Part shown: piece by piece, positions 41,506 to 50,510 of the stretch | How the letters are laid out: every line of letters begins with the position of its first letter | How positions within the stretch are numbered: position 1 is the first letter of the stretch | From: Paenibacillus cymbidii | Lineage (GTDB): Bacteria; Bacillota; Bacilli; Paenibacillales; NBRC-103111 | Assembly (NCBI RefSeq): GCF_004764705.1 | Contig: NZ_SHLX01000050.1 | Coordinates: forward strand, 1 to 51,584 | Direction of reading: 5' to 3' | Length of the DNA: 51,584 nucleotides | The notes under the pieces: generated by a model | The model's database searches: none | Told to the model about the DNA's origin: nothing | Seen by the model: only the letters and a program-made list of their open reading frames with translations | Program-made: the position numbers and the translations under genes

Positions 41506-41668
41506 TTGGCAGTAACGGATGGATAGTAGCGGAGCGGAAGGGGAGCGGAAGGGGAGCTCTGGAGAAGCGGTCGCGGTCGGAGGAGGTTGAGATAAGGCCG
41601 ATTTCGGCCTTGCAACAGGTTGGCCCTCCGGTTCCTGCCTCCTTGGGCAGGCGCGGGGGCCTCGCGTT

Positions 41669-41835
41669 AGGGCGTGTCTGGAAGCCCCGAAGACAGCAGA
41701 TTGTGCCGAATTTTCGTTCCATGCAAGGAAGTTTTGCGCAGGCTTATCGGGGAGAAAGCCTGCGCAAAACTGACGCCGCAGGGGGCGAAAAGGCGGTGCA
41801 AGAAGCCACTGAGCGGGTTTTCAGACACGCTCTAG
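41669..41835 (-). repeat. MITE-like element, copy 2 (inverted relative to copy 1)
   Basis: About 167 bp, from AGGGCGTGTCTG to CAGACACGCTCTAG, reverse-complement homolog of 5252-5418. It carries an internal perfect inverted repeat, GTTTTGCGCAGGCTT and AAGCCTGCGCAAAAC around 10 nt, only half of which is kept in copy 1. Its terminal CTAG supplies the TAG stop of the transglutaminase gene. Confidence 0.75.
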
Positions 41836-44285
41836 CGATGCTCGCGCAGCTGCTCCCACAGCGCGGCGAGCCGTTTGCGCGAAATGCGCCGCAGGTGCAG
41901 CGGCGTGTAGCGGGCGCTTTCGTCGAGCGCCGCCAGCTCGAGCAGCAAATCGCGCTGCGCCGCGTTGATGCCGCGCAGCGAAGCAATGTATTCGCGCACC
42001 GTATGGTTCGGTGCGCGGCTGCCGAAGCGGCGATACACGCGCCGCCACAGCTTGTCGAGCGCCGCCGCGCCGTCCGGCGGCGGGCCGGGATGCGGCGGCG
42101 CCGGTTCGCGCAGCGCCGCCTGCAGTTGGCGCAGCCGCGCTTGCAGCAGCGGCACGCCGGCGGCATACGGCGCGAACAGCAGCGCCGCGGCGGCAACAAG
42201 CGCCGCCAGCGATGCGGCGCGGCCCGCGGGCGAGGCGACGGCGGCTTGCGCCTTCGCCAGCCAGCCATGCGCCGTGCGCGCGCCGTGCGCCGCCGCTTGC
42301 AGCGCCGCCCAAGCGGACCGTCGCGCCGCGTCAAGCCATTCGGCAGCAGCCGCTTGCAGCTGCGGCAGCAGCCGCGAAGGCGTGCTGCCATCTGCGGCGG
42401 CGGCGGTCGCCGCCGCAAAAGCAGCCGCGTCCCCGGGAAGCGGCGAATCCGTCGTCGCGTTATCGGCATGCCCGGCGAATCCCGGCGTCGGGTCGAACGT
42501 TTGCCAGCCTTCGCCTGGTAGGTATGCCTCCACCCAGGAGTGGGCGTCGGCATTGCGCACCGTCACGTCGAACCCTTCCGCCGCCGTTTCGCGCGGCTGC
42601 GCTTCACCCGGCGTAAAGCCTTTCACCCACCTTGCGGGAATGCCCAGCGTGCGCAGCATAACGGCCATCGCGGTGGAGAAATAATCGCAATACCCGCTCC
42701 CTCCCCCGAACAGGAACGAATCGACGAAGTCCGCCCCTTGCTCCGGCACTCGCGCGTCTTGCAGGCTGTAGCGATAATGCCGCTGCAAATACGCCGCGAG
42801 CGCTTCGGCTTGAGCTCGGGCATCGGCTGCGCCCGCCTGGCCGACGATCGATCGCGCCAGCCCGGCCACCCGCTGCGGCAGCGCCGCCGGCAGCTGCAGA
42901 TTGGCTGCGGCTTCCGCCTCCGGCAACGCGGCCGAATCCCGGACCGGCAGCGCCACCGCCAGCTTGTAATAGGAAAGCGACGGTACGCCGACCGTCGTAT
43001 ATTTGCCGCTTGCCGAGTCGCGGCGGACGCTGTCCGGAGCCGCTTCGCGCCAGGACCCGTCGCGCAGCTCGTACACGCGCACGATCGCGCCGCCGGCAAA
43101 CAGCTGCCGGCCCGCCACGCTCGTGGTCGGGAACGCCACTTCCTGCACCATCGTGTCGGCAAGCGTTCTTGCTGCCGCCGATTCGTCCCATACGATATCG
43201 ACCTGGGACCCGGCCGGCTGGGTCCAGCCGCGGCCGTCGTAGAAGCTTTTTGCCTCGCCGCGCCAATAGGCGAGCTTCTCCGTGTGCGCGACGAAAGCGA
43301 TTTGCTCGTCGCTCTGCAGCGGCCCGCCAAGCGCGGAATCGTCGCTGCCGTAACCGGAAACGGCGGCGGACCGCCCTGGCGCCGCTGCCGCCGAAGCGGC
43401 GATTGCGCCGCCTCCCGGCTGGCCGTTCCACCGGTCCCACAGCCGGTACAACTCCGGCCAGGCGCCCGCGTCCGGCATTCGGCTTTGCAGGCCCGCCGCG
43501 CCATACGCGGCGGCGAACAGCAGCAGCGGAACGAACGCCGCGTATACAAGCGATCGCAATACCTGCTTGCGCCCGGTTGATTGCGGCAACTGCCCGCGCC
43601 GCGCCGCATGGGGCAAGTGCATCGCCGCCAGCAACAGCAGCCCGACCGCCGCCGCGCGGACGACGCCGGCCACCGTGCCGACGTCGGACCATAACGGCAG
43701 CAGCGCCACGTAGCCGAGCGTCGCGGCGACAATCCACAAACCGCTGCGCGTGTAGAGCAGCAGCGAGCGGGCGATTTGCGCCATCAGCGCCCAGCCGAGC
43801 AGGAACAGCAGCACGCGGCTTTCCGCCGATACGGCTTCCGGACGGCCGGCGACCGCGGACGCGATATCTTCCGCGGCGGTAGGCCCGAGACTGAGCCACC
43901 AGGACGAGTCCCGCACCAACGGCGGGTCGATAATATAGCCGGTCGTCGCGAGACCGGCGGCGATTTTCAGCACCCAGCCCGGCAGCGCCGGCAACCGCAT
44001 CCAATCGGCGAGCAGGCCGAAGCCGACATATACGGCGAACGGCCAGCCGGAGGAAAGGCCCGACATAAACGCGATCGGCTCCAGCCATTCGCGCAGCAGC
44101 GCGAGCAGCAGCAGCGTGACGAACAGGTCGTGCCGCCGCGACCATTCGCGCGTTTCCCGCACATCCTTGAGCGGAGCCGCAAGCGGCGGTTTGTCCGCCG
44201 GCAGCCGATCCGCGCGGGACATGTCGCGAGTCGGCTCCGCTGCCGGATCGCGGGTCGGGTCAAGTGGCGTATACAGGCTCGACAT
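41832..44285 (-). CDS. Membrane transglutaminase-like protein (YebA type)
   Basis: 817 residues from ATG at 44285. The N-terminal half carries about 7 membrane helices (DUF3488-like). The extracytoplasmic transglutaminase core has SGYCDYFSTAMAVMLRTLGIPARWVKGF (Cys), NADAHSWVEAYLPGEGW (His) and TFDPTPGF (Asp). A last helix near 690-720 and a cytoplasmic C-terminal DUF4129-like tail follow. It overlaps the DUF58 gene by 26 nt. In B. subtilis the yeaC-yeaD-yebA trio lies next to guaA, as here apart from the inserted sugar block. The natural role of these moxR-DUF58-transglutaminase operons is not settled. The stop codon comes from a MITE-like element end, so the native C-terminus may have been longer. 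Confidence 0.88.
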   Translation of the reverse strand: MSSLYTPLDPTRDPAAEPTRDMSRADRLPADKPPLAAPLKDVRETREWSRRHDLFVTLLLLALLREWLEPIAFMSGLSSGWPFAVYVGFGLLADWMRLPALPGWVLKIAAGLATTGYIIDPPLVRDSSWWLSLGPTAAEDIASAVAGRPEAVSAESRVLLFLLGWALMAQIARSLLLYTRSGLWIVAATLGYVALLPLWSDVGTVAGVVRAAAVGLLLLAAMHLPHAARRGQLPQSTGRKQVLRSLVYAAFVPLLLFAAAYGAAGLQSRMPDAGAWPELYRLWDRWNGQPGGGAIAASAAAAPGRSAAVSGYGSDDSALGGPLQSDEQIAFVAHTEKLAYWRGEAKSFYDGRGWTQPAGSQVDIVWDESAAARTLADTMVQEVAFPTTSVAGRQLFAGGAIVRVYELRDGSWREAAPDSVRRDSASGKYTTVGVPSLSYYKLAVALPVRDSAALPEAEAAANLQLPAALPQRVAGLARSIVGQAGAADARAQAEALAAYLQRHYRYSLQDARVPEQGADFVDSFLFGGGSGYCDYFSTAMAVMLRTLGIPARWVKGFTPGEAQPRETAAEGFDVTVRNADAHSWVEAYLPGEGWQTFDPTPGFAGHADNATTDSPLPGDAAAFAAATAAAADGSTPSRLLPQLQAAAAEWLDAARRSAWAALQAAAHGARTAHGWLAKAQAAVASPAGRAASLAALVAAAALLFAPYAAGVPLLQARLRQLQAALREPAPPHPGPPPDGAAALDKLWRRVYRRFGSRAPNHTVREYIASLRGINAAQRDLLLELAALDESARYTPLHLRRISRKRLAALWEQLREHR

Positions 44286-45582
44286 CGGGCTTCGCCTCCA
44301 TTTCTTCGCGCGGGTTTTCCACAACCGCAAACGCGCAGCCAAGCGCGGCCAGCCGCCGCTGCAGCCGCTCCCGCCAGGCGGCTTCCCGCTGCGCTTCCGC
44401 CGCCGCGCCCGCCGCTTGCCGGGCCGCTATCTTCCCCGCGCCGACGCCTGCGCCTTGCGCTGCCAGCCCCGGCTCCGCGCAGAAGGGGCGCACCGCCAGC
44501 AGCAGCACGCGCTGGCCGCCCGCGGCCAGCTGCGCCAACTGCCGCAGCAGCCGCTCGTCGGGCTGCGGTGTAATGCACGCCACGGCGCTGCCGGGATACG
44601 CGGCGACGGCAAGCTGCCGCGCTACCGCGTCCGCGTAGGGCTCGCCGGCATCGGCGCTGGCCGCGGCCAGCCGCTCCTGCAGCTGCCGCGCGCCGCTGGC
44701 TCCGGCGGCATTCGCCGCAAGCGGCCCGCAGGCGAAGGCGCAGCGCTCGCCGCGTGCCGCCGCATCGCGCAACAGCGTTGCGGCGGCACGCACCGCGCGC
44801 TCGAACAAGGCGCCGGCATCGGCGTAAGCGCTGCGACTGCCGTCGAGCAGCACGAGCAGGCCGCCGGCGGACGCCTTTTCGCGCTCGCGCGTGTGCAGCT
44901 CGCCCCTGCGCGCCGTCGCTTTCCAGTCGATCGCGCGTTGCGGATCGCCGCTCGAATAGGGGCGCACGGTTGCGGCGGTTTGTGCCGAGTCGAATGCGGT
45001 CTTACCGCCAGTCAGTTCGCCGCCGGGGCGAGGATTCGCCGCCGCAAGCGCCTGCTCCGGAAGCGTGGTCCGCAGCGCAAGCGGCTGCGGAACCACAACA
45101 AAGCTCCCGGGGCAAACAAGCTTTCGCCGCCGCTCAAGCAAACCGAAAGCGTCGCCGGTCGCCATCTCCACGTCGCGAAAACGGTACACGCCGCGCTGCA
45201 GGCCGCGAATCCGGTAAGCGCACGAAACGCGCCGGGCAAACCAGGGAAACAGCAGCACGTGAGCCGTTCCCTCCTGGCGGCGCGTTTGCTCCGACCAGTT
45301 GTCGCAGACGAGCAGCCACGGCACCGGCAATCGCGAGCGCAGCTCGACGGTCAGCGACACTGTCGTTTCGCTGCCGGCCGCAAGCGGACCGGAAGGCAGC
45401 GCGACATGCCGCCTGACCGCGGCGCCGCGCAAGGCGAGCGCCGGTACGACCGCCGCGTACAAGCCAAGCAGCGCAAACAAATCGAACAAAAACCAGGCCG
45501 TCCAACCTCCGCCCGCCGCCGCCGCGAACAGCGCCCCGGCCGCAAGCGGAACGAGCGCAAGCGGGTTCCACAACCGTTTCAT
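44260..45582 (-). CDS. DUF58 domain protein (YeaD type)
   Basis: 440 residues from ATG at 45582. Two N-terminal membrane helices (about 8-50), a beta-rich region, then DUF58 with the signature YSSGDPQRAIDWKATARRGELHTRERE and a vWA-like tail starting LLVLLDGSRSAYADAG. The C-terminal 150 residues are Ala-rich. It lies between moxR (14 nt) and the transglutaminase (overlap), the usual three-gene set. Confidence 0.88.
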   Translation of the reverse strand: MKRLWNPLALVPLAAGALFAAAAGGGWTAWFLFDLFALLGLYAAVVPALALRGAAVRRHVALPSGPLAAGSETTVSLTVELRSRLPVPWLLVCDNWSEQTRRQEGTAHVLLFPWFARRVSCAYRIRGLQRGVYRFRDVEMATGDAFGLLERRRKLVCPGSFVVVPQPLALRTTLPEQALAAANPRPGGELTGGKTAFDSAQTAATVRPYSSGDPQRAIDWKATARRGELHTREREKASAGGLLVLLDGSRSAYADAGALFERAVRAAATLLRDAAARGERCAFACGPLAANAAGASGARQLQERLAAASADAGEPYADAVARQLAVAAYPGSAVACITPQPDERLLRQLAQLAAGGQRVLLLAVRPFCAEPGLAAQGAGVGAGKIAARQAAGAAAEAQREAAWRERLQRRLAALGCAFAVVENPREEMEAKPDVEPVYAT

Positions 45583-45596
45583 CCGCGTTCCTCCGT

Positions 45597-46604
45597 TCAG
45601 CGGCCGGCCGTATGCCGGTAGCCGGGCGCCGCCAGCTTGCCGGCGATGTCCGCCAGCACCGCTGCGCCGGTAACGCCGTTCGCCCGCGCGAGGGGGTCGA
45701 CGATAAGACGATGCGCCAGCACCGGCGCGAGCATCGCCTTGATATCGTCGGGGATCACATATCCCCGGCCGTTCATCAGCGCCTTCGCCTGCGCGGCGTG
45801 CATCAGCGCCAGCGTCGCGCGGGGACTGGCGCCAAGCGCCAGCTCGCGGTGCGTCCGCGTTTCCGCCGACAGCCGCACCATATAGCGCATCAGCGATTCG
45901 TCGACGTGCACGAGCCGCGTCTGCCGCTGCAGCAGCAGCAGTTCCTCGGGATACAGCGCCGGCCGCAGCTGGTCGATCGGATGTTTGTCCGAAAGCCGCG
46001 CCAGCATGTCGATTTCGTGGCGCTCTTCCGGATAGCCGAGCGACAGCCGGATCAGGAAACGGTCGAGCTGCGCTTCCGGCAGCGGATAAGCGCCGACGCT
46101 GTCGACGCTGTTCTGCGTGGCGATCAGCATGAACGGCTCCGGCAGCGGGTGCGTGACCCCGTCCACCGTAACCCGCTTCTCCTCCATCGCTTCCAGCAAC
46201 GCTGCCTGGGTGCGCGGCGATGTGCGGTTGATTTCGTCCGCCAGCACGATATTGGCGAAAATCGGCCCCGGCCGAAATTCGAATGCGCCGGTGCCGCGAT
46301 TCCATACCGATACGCCGGTTACGTCGGCCGGCATCAGGTCCGGCGTAAACTGGATGCGCCGGAACTCGCCATGGGCCGCTTTCGCCAGCGTGCGGGCGAG
46401 CATCGTTTTGCCGACGCCGGGCACATCCTCGATCAGCAAATTGCCGCCGCACAGCATAACAACGACGCTCGCTTCGATACTTTCTCTTTTGCCTACCATT
46501 ACTTTCTCCGCATGGTGCACGAGCCGGCCGATCAGCGCCTGCGGCGGCTCCAGCGCAATCGCGCCGGAACCGGCGCCGACGCGCGGCGAGGCGGGCATTG
46601 ACAT
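45597..46604 (-). CDS. MoxR-family AAA+ ATPase (YeaC type)
   Basis: 335 residues. Walker A EDVPGVGKTMLA (GVGKT at 63-67), Walker B IVLADEINRTSP, sensor 1 IATQNSVDSVGAYPLPEAQLDRF and an Arg-finger region are intact; the C-terminal lid is normal. Presumed chaperone-like partner of the DUF58/vWA protein next to it. ATG at 46604 follows GGGAGGT. Confidence 0.92.
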   Translation of the reverse strand: MSMPASPRVGAGSGAIALEPPQALIGRLVHHAEKVMVGKRESIEASVVVMLCGGNLLIEDVPGVGKTMLARTLAKAAHGEFRRIQFTPDLMPADVTGVSVWNRGTGAFEFRPGPIFANIVLADEINRTSPRTQAALLEAMEEKRVTVDGVTHPLPEPFMLIATQNSVDSVGAYPLPEAQLDRFLIRLSLGYPEERHEIDMLARLSDKHPIDQLRPALYPEELLLLQRQTRLVHVDESLMRYMVRLSAETRTHRELALGASPRATLALMHAAQAKALMNGRGYVIPDDIKAMLAPVLAHRLIVDPLARANGVTGAAVLADIAGKLAAPGYRHTAGR

Positions 46605-46827
46605 CGTAATCTACCTCCCGATTTCATCTTGCAATCTCGCAATTGCTCTATCAGCCAGTTTGGCCAAACCGCCGCCGCTTTAGTCCCTGCGCGCCAATTA
46701 TTTCGCCGCCTGCCGGAGCGGCCTCCATTTCGTTTCCGAAATTGGGAAGTTGGTTCGAATTTTGCTAAGACGGCGCTCTTGCGGCTGCCCTACAATGGGG
46801 ATAATCACCGAAAGGAGAGTTTCCGAA

Positions 46828-47982
46828 ATGACAACTCATACGATTGGCATTATTATGAACGGCGTTACCGGCCGCATGGGCACGAACCAGCATCTGGTCC
46901 GTTCGATCCTGGCGATTCGCGAGCAAGGCGGCGTTGCGCTGCCGAACGGCGACACGATTATGCCCGACCCGATTCTGGTCGGCCGGCAGGAGCACAAAGT
47001 CAAGGCGCTCGCGGACAAATACGGCGTCGCCCGCTGGAGCGTCGATCTTGACGCCTGCCTGGCGGATTCGTACAACACGGTATATTTCGATTCGCAAACG
47101 ACCGTGCTGCGCGCCGAAAGCGTACGCAAAGCGATTCGCGCCGGCAAACACATTTATGTGGAAAAGCCGACCGCTTCGAGCCTGGAGGAATCGCTCGATC
47201 TGGCGCGTCTGGCGCGCGAAGCCGGGGTCAAAAACGGCGTCGTGCAGGACAAGCTGTTCCTGCCCGGCCTGCTGAAGCTGAAACGGCTGATCGACGGCGG
47301 CTATTTTGGCCGCATCCTATCGGTGCGCATGGAGTTCGGCTACTGGGTATTCGAAGGCGACTGGCAAGTGGCGCAGCGCCCGTCCTGGAACTATCGCTCC
47401 GAAGACGGCGGCGGCATCATCGTCGACATGTTCGCGCATTGGCGCTATGTGCTCGATAATTTGTTCGGCGCGGTGAAATCCGTTTCGTGCTATGGCGCGA
47501 CGCACATCCCGAACCGTGTGGACGAACGCGGCCTGACGTATGCGTGCACGGCGGACGATGCGGCTTACGGCACGTTCGAGCTTGAAGGCGGCATCGTCGT
47601 GCAGGCGAACTCGTCCTGGGCCGTGCGCGTCGACCGCGACGACCTGCTGACGATTCACGTGGACGGCACGGAAGGCAGCGCGGTCGCCGGGCTCAGGGAA
47701 TGCAAATCGCAGCATCGGGCGCAAACGCCGAAGCCGGTATGGAACCCGGACATTCCGAACCCGCACAAGTTTCGCGAGCAATGGCAGCCGGTGCCGGACA
47801 ACCAGACGTTCGACAACGGGTTCAAAATCCAGTGGGAACTGTTTCTGAAGCATCTCGTTACCGACTCCCCGTTCCCTTGGGATCTGCTCGAAGGCGCCAA
47901 AGGCACGCAATTGGCCGAACTGGCGCTGCAATCGTGGCGGGAACGCCGCTGGATCGACATTCCGGAGCTGCACCTGCTGTAA
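46828..47982 (+). CDS. Gfo/Idh/MocA family oxidoreductase
   Basis: 384 residues from ATG at 46828 (AAAGGAG 10 nt upstream). The N-terminal Rossmann fold is unusual in having IGIIMNGVTGRMGTNQHLVRS; the family E-K-P is at 112-114 (IYVEKPTAS). The C-terminal Gfo/Idh substrate domain includes GGGIIVDMFAHWRYVLDNLFG with a probable catalytic Asp/His. It should oxidise a sugar or cyclitol with NAD(P). First gene of a likely catabolic operon with a DUF993 protein and a TIM-barrel isomerase. A TACAAT at 46791 with a weak -35 may be its promoter. Confidence 0.88.
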   Translation: MTTHTIGIIMNGVTGRMGTNQHLVRSILAIREQGGVALPNGDTIMPDPILVGRQEHKVKALADKYGVARWSVDLDACLADSYNTVYFDSQTTVLRAESVRKAIRAGKHIYVEKPTASSLEESLDLARLAREAGVKNGVVQDKLFLPGLLKLKRLIDGGYFGRILSVRMEFGYWVFEGDWQVAQRPSWNYRSEDGGGIIVDMFAHWRYVLDNLFGAVKSVSCYGATHIPNRVDERGLTYACTADDAAYGTFELEGGIVVQANSSWAVRVDRDDLLTIHVDGTEGSAVAGLRECKSQHRAQTPKPVWNPDIPNPHKFREQWQPVPDNQTFDNGFKIQWELFLKHLVTDSPFPWDLLEGAKGTQLAELALQSWRERRWIDIPELHLL

Positions 47983-48054
47983 TGCGAAATTGCGCTGCGC
48001 GGATGTGCGTTCATGCGCAATGGGGATCGCCATTTTTTTGAAGGAGGCCGTTTC

Positions 48055-49215
48055 ATGACTATGTTGCAGTTGCCCCGGGCGGGCGGAACGCTCGCCCCTT
48101 ATACGCCCGGCCGTGCGGGCTCGTTCGGCAAACCGGACGGCGCTCTGCAAAGCCGCGTTGTCTTCTCGGCGGCCCACGTCGTCAGCGACCCGTTCGCCGA
48201 TACCGACCCGCTGAACGATTCGCGCATCGACTGGGACGCGACGCTCGCTTACCGCCGCCATCTCTGGTCGTACGGGCTTGCCGTCGCCGAAGCGATGGAC
48301 ACCGCCCAGCGCGGCATGGGTTTGACCTGGCCGCTGGCTCAGGAACTGATTCGCCGCTCGCTTGCCGAAGCTGCCGCTGTCGGCGGACGCGTCGCCTGCG
48401 GCGCAGGCACCGATCATTTGCCGCCTGGGCCTAACGTAACGCTCGAAGACGTCGAAGCTGCCTACGAGCAGCAAATTTCGTTCGTCGAGCAGCATGGCGG
48501 CGCTGTCATTCTGATGGCGAGCCGCGCGCTCGCCGCTTGCGCCCGCGGGCCGGAGGATTATGCGCGGGTGTACGGCCGCATCCTGCGGCAAGTGAAGCAG
48601 CCGGTCATCCTGCACTGGCTCGGCGACATGTTCGACCCGGCGCTCGCCGGCTATTGGGGCCACCGCGACGCGGACGCCGCGATGGATGTCTGCCTGCAGG
48701 TCATCCGCGAAAACGCCGCCAAAGTCGACGGCATCAAAATATCGCTTCTGGACGCCGACAAGGAAATCGTCATGCGCCGCAAGCTGCCGGACACGGTCAA
48801 AATGTATACCGGCGACGATTTTAACTATCCGGCGCTCATTCGCGGCGACGAGCAAGGCTACAGCCATGCGCTGCTCGGCATTTTCGACGCGATTGCGCCG
48901 GCGGCTTCAGCGGCCGTGCAGGCGCTCGACCGCGGCGACCTGGCGACATACGAGTCGATTCTCGAGCCGACGGTGGCGTTGTCGCGGCATATTTTTCAGC
49001 GGCCGACTTACGCCTACAAGACCGGCATCGTGTTCATGGCGTACCTCAATGGGCACCAATCGCATTTCCGCATGCTCGGCGGCCAGGAAGGCTTCCGTTC
49101 GCTGGTGCACCTGAGCGAGCTGTTCGTGCTCGCCGACAAGGCGGGGCTGCTCGCCGATCCCGAGCTGGCGGCCGAACGGATGCGCCACGTGCTGGCGGTC
49201 AGCGGCATCGTCTGA
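48055..49215 (+). CDS. DUF993 / dihydrodipicolinate-synthase-like aldolase
   Basis: 386 residues from ATG at 48055 (AAGGAGG 8 nt upstream). Resembles DUF993, a group annotated as dihydrodipicolinate synthase family. K228 in VDGIKISLLDADKE is placed like the Schiff-base Lys of class-I aldolases; GAGTDHLPPG at about 116-125 and ILHWLGDMFDPALAGYWG at 185-202 are other conserved-looking segments. No reaction is established for the group, to my knowledge. Its neighbours suggest cleavage of a keto-sugar acid or cyclitol derivative, which is inference. Confidence 0.78.
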   Translation: MTMLQLPRAGGTLAPYTPGRAGSFGKPDGALQSRVVFSAAHVVSDPFADTDPLNDSRIDWDATLAYRRHLWSYGLAVAEAMDTAQRGMGLTWPLAQELIRRSLAEAAAVGGRVACGAGTDHLPPGPNVTLEDVEAAYEQQISFVEQHGGAVILMASRALAACARGPEDYARVYGRILRQVKQPVILHWLGDMFDPALAGYWGHRDADAAMDVCLQVIRENAAKVDGIKISLLDADKEIVMRRKLPDTVKMYTGDDFNYPALIRGDEQGYSHALLGIFDAIAPAASAAVQALDRGDLATYESILEPTVALSRHIFQRPTYAYKTGIVFMAYLNGHQSHFRMLGGQEGFRSLVHLSELFVLADKAGLLADPELAAERMRHVLAVSGIV

Positions 49216-49254
49216 TTGGGAGCGAATTGGAAAAAGAACTAAGGAGGATTCGCC

Positions 49255-50061
49255 ATGGAACGGCTTAGCTTGAATCAAATTACGACCGAACGCTGGAACT
49301 TGCGCGAAGCGGCGGAAGGCTGCGCCCGCGCCGGCATCGGCTGGATCGCCCCGTGGCGGCACAAGGTCGCCGAGCTCGGCCTGGCCGCCAGCGCGCAGGC
49401 GATCAAGGACAGCGGGCTGCGCGTGTCGAGTCTGTGCCGCGGCGGCATGTTCCCGGCCGCAACGGCCGCGGAGCGCGAGGAGCGGCTCGACGACAACCGG
49501 CGCGCGGTCGACGAGGCGGCTACGCTTGGCGCGGATACGCTTGTGCTCGTCTGCGGCCCGGCGCCGGACCGCGACATCGACAGCGCGCGCGGCTGGGTGC
49601 AGGACGGCATCGACCAGCTGGTGCCGTATGCGCGGGAGCACGGCATCAAGCTTGGCATCGAGCCGCTGCACCCGATGTACGCGGCCGAACGATCCGTCAT
49701 CAACACGCTCGCGCAGGCTAACACGCTGGCTGAGCGGTATGCGCCGGAAGATGTCGGCGTCGTCGTCGACGCGTTCCACGTCTGGTGGGACCCGGAAGTG
49801 TACGCGCAAATCGCGCGGGCCGGCAAACGCATCCTCGGCTTCCACGTCTCCGACTGGATCGTGCCGACGCCCGATATGCTGTTGGGCCGCGGCATGATGG
49901 GCGACGGCGTGATCGAGCTGCGACGGCTTCGGGAAGCGGTTGAGGCTGCGGGGTACGCTGGGCCGATCGAGGTGGAAATTTTCAACCGCGTCATCTGGGA
50001 CACGCCGGGTGACGACGTGCTGGCGCTGATGAAGGACAGGTACCGGGAGCACGTGCTGTAA
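49255..50061 (+). CDS. Sugar phosphate isomerase/epimerase-like TIM barrel protein
   Basis: 268 residues, AP-endonuclease-2/xylose-isomerase-like barrel. Likely metal ligands are E136 (GIEPLHP), D172 (VVVDAFHVWWD), H197 (GFHVSDW) and E241 (IEVEIFN). It closely follows the DUF993 gene (39 nt) with AAGGAGG before the ATG. A role as isomerase, epimerase or dehydratase of an oxidised sugar is suggested by context, as in IolE/IolI-type proteins. Confidence 0.85.
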   Translation: MERLSLNQITTERWNLREAAEGCARAGIGWIAPWRHKVAELGLAASAQAIKDSGLRVSSLCRGGMFPAATAAEREERLDDNRRAVDEAATLGADTLVLVCGPAPDRDIDSARGWVQDGIDQLVPYAREHGIKLGIEPLHPMYAAERSVINTLAQANTLAERYAPEDVGVVVDAFHVWWDPEVYAQIARAGKRILGFHVSDWIVPTPDMLLGRGMMGDGVIELRRLREAVEAAGYAGPIEVEIFNRVIWDTPGDDVLALMKDRYREHVL

Positions 50062-50102
50062 TGCGCGCGATCCCCTGTTTTCATGCATAGCTTTGCATAA
50101 CT

Positions 50103-50277
50103 GGAAAACCTCCCGTTATTTCGCTTCAAAACCGCAGATTTGGCGAAATAAAAGGAAAACCTCCCGTTATTTTTCGCCATTTTCCCCTAAATCGGGTTAT
50201 GGCGTCGAAATAACAGGAGGTTTTCCTGCTATTTTTCATTTTTCGCTTAAAAACGCAAAAATAACGTGAGGTTTTCC
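50103..50277. repeat. Nested inverted-repeat cluster (second intergenic repeat family)
   Basis: GGAAAACCTCCCGTTATTT occurs at 50103 and 50154; the inverse forms AAATAACAGGAGGTTTTCC (to 50226) and AAAATAACGTGAGGTTTTCC (to 50277) follow. The inner and outer arms can pair to make a long nested stem. It lies between the sugar isomerase and the AraC gene and may also terminate the sugar operon. Its sequence is unrelated to the four-hairpin element. Confidence 0.75.
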
Positions 50278-50340
50278 TGTTACGGTTGGCGGGCTGCCGC
50301 CATAAGCTCCTGCACGCGGGTCATCTAATATTTTGTGGCG

Positions 50341-50375
50341 AATAAGCCATTTTATATTATTTTATATGGGCTATT
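50341..50375. repeat. Single hairpin related to hairpin 4 of the four-hairpin element
   Basis: AATAAGCCAT (50341-50350) and ATGGGCTATT (50366-50375), preceded by GTGGCG, match the fourth hairpin of copy B (GAGGCGAATAAGCCAT). It may be a solitary or decayed fragment of that family. Confidence 0.55.
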
Positions 50376-50446
50376 TTATTTTGAAGTGTTTTGGAGGCGG
50401 CACGTTTCGAGCGGTGGCGAGACTGGTGGAGGCGGCGAAATAATCG

Positions 50447-50475
50447 TTGCCCCGCCACAAGCGGGCCGGTACAAT
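50447..50475 (+). promoter_or_regulatory. Promoter of the AraC-type gene
   Basis: TTGCCC (50447-50452), a 17-bp spacer, then TACAAT (50470-50475), 35 bp before the GTG start. Confidence 0.65.
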
Positions 50476-50510
50476 GAGATCAAACGATTGGACGGGCAAG
50501 GAGGACGAAC

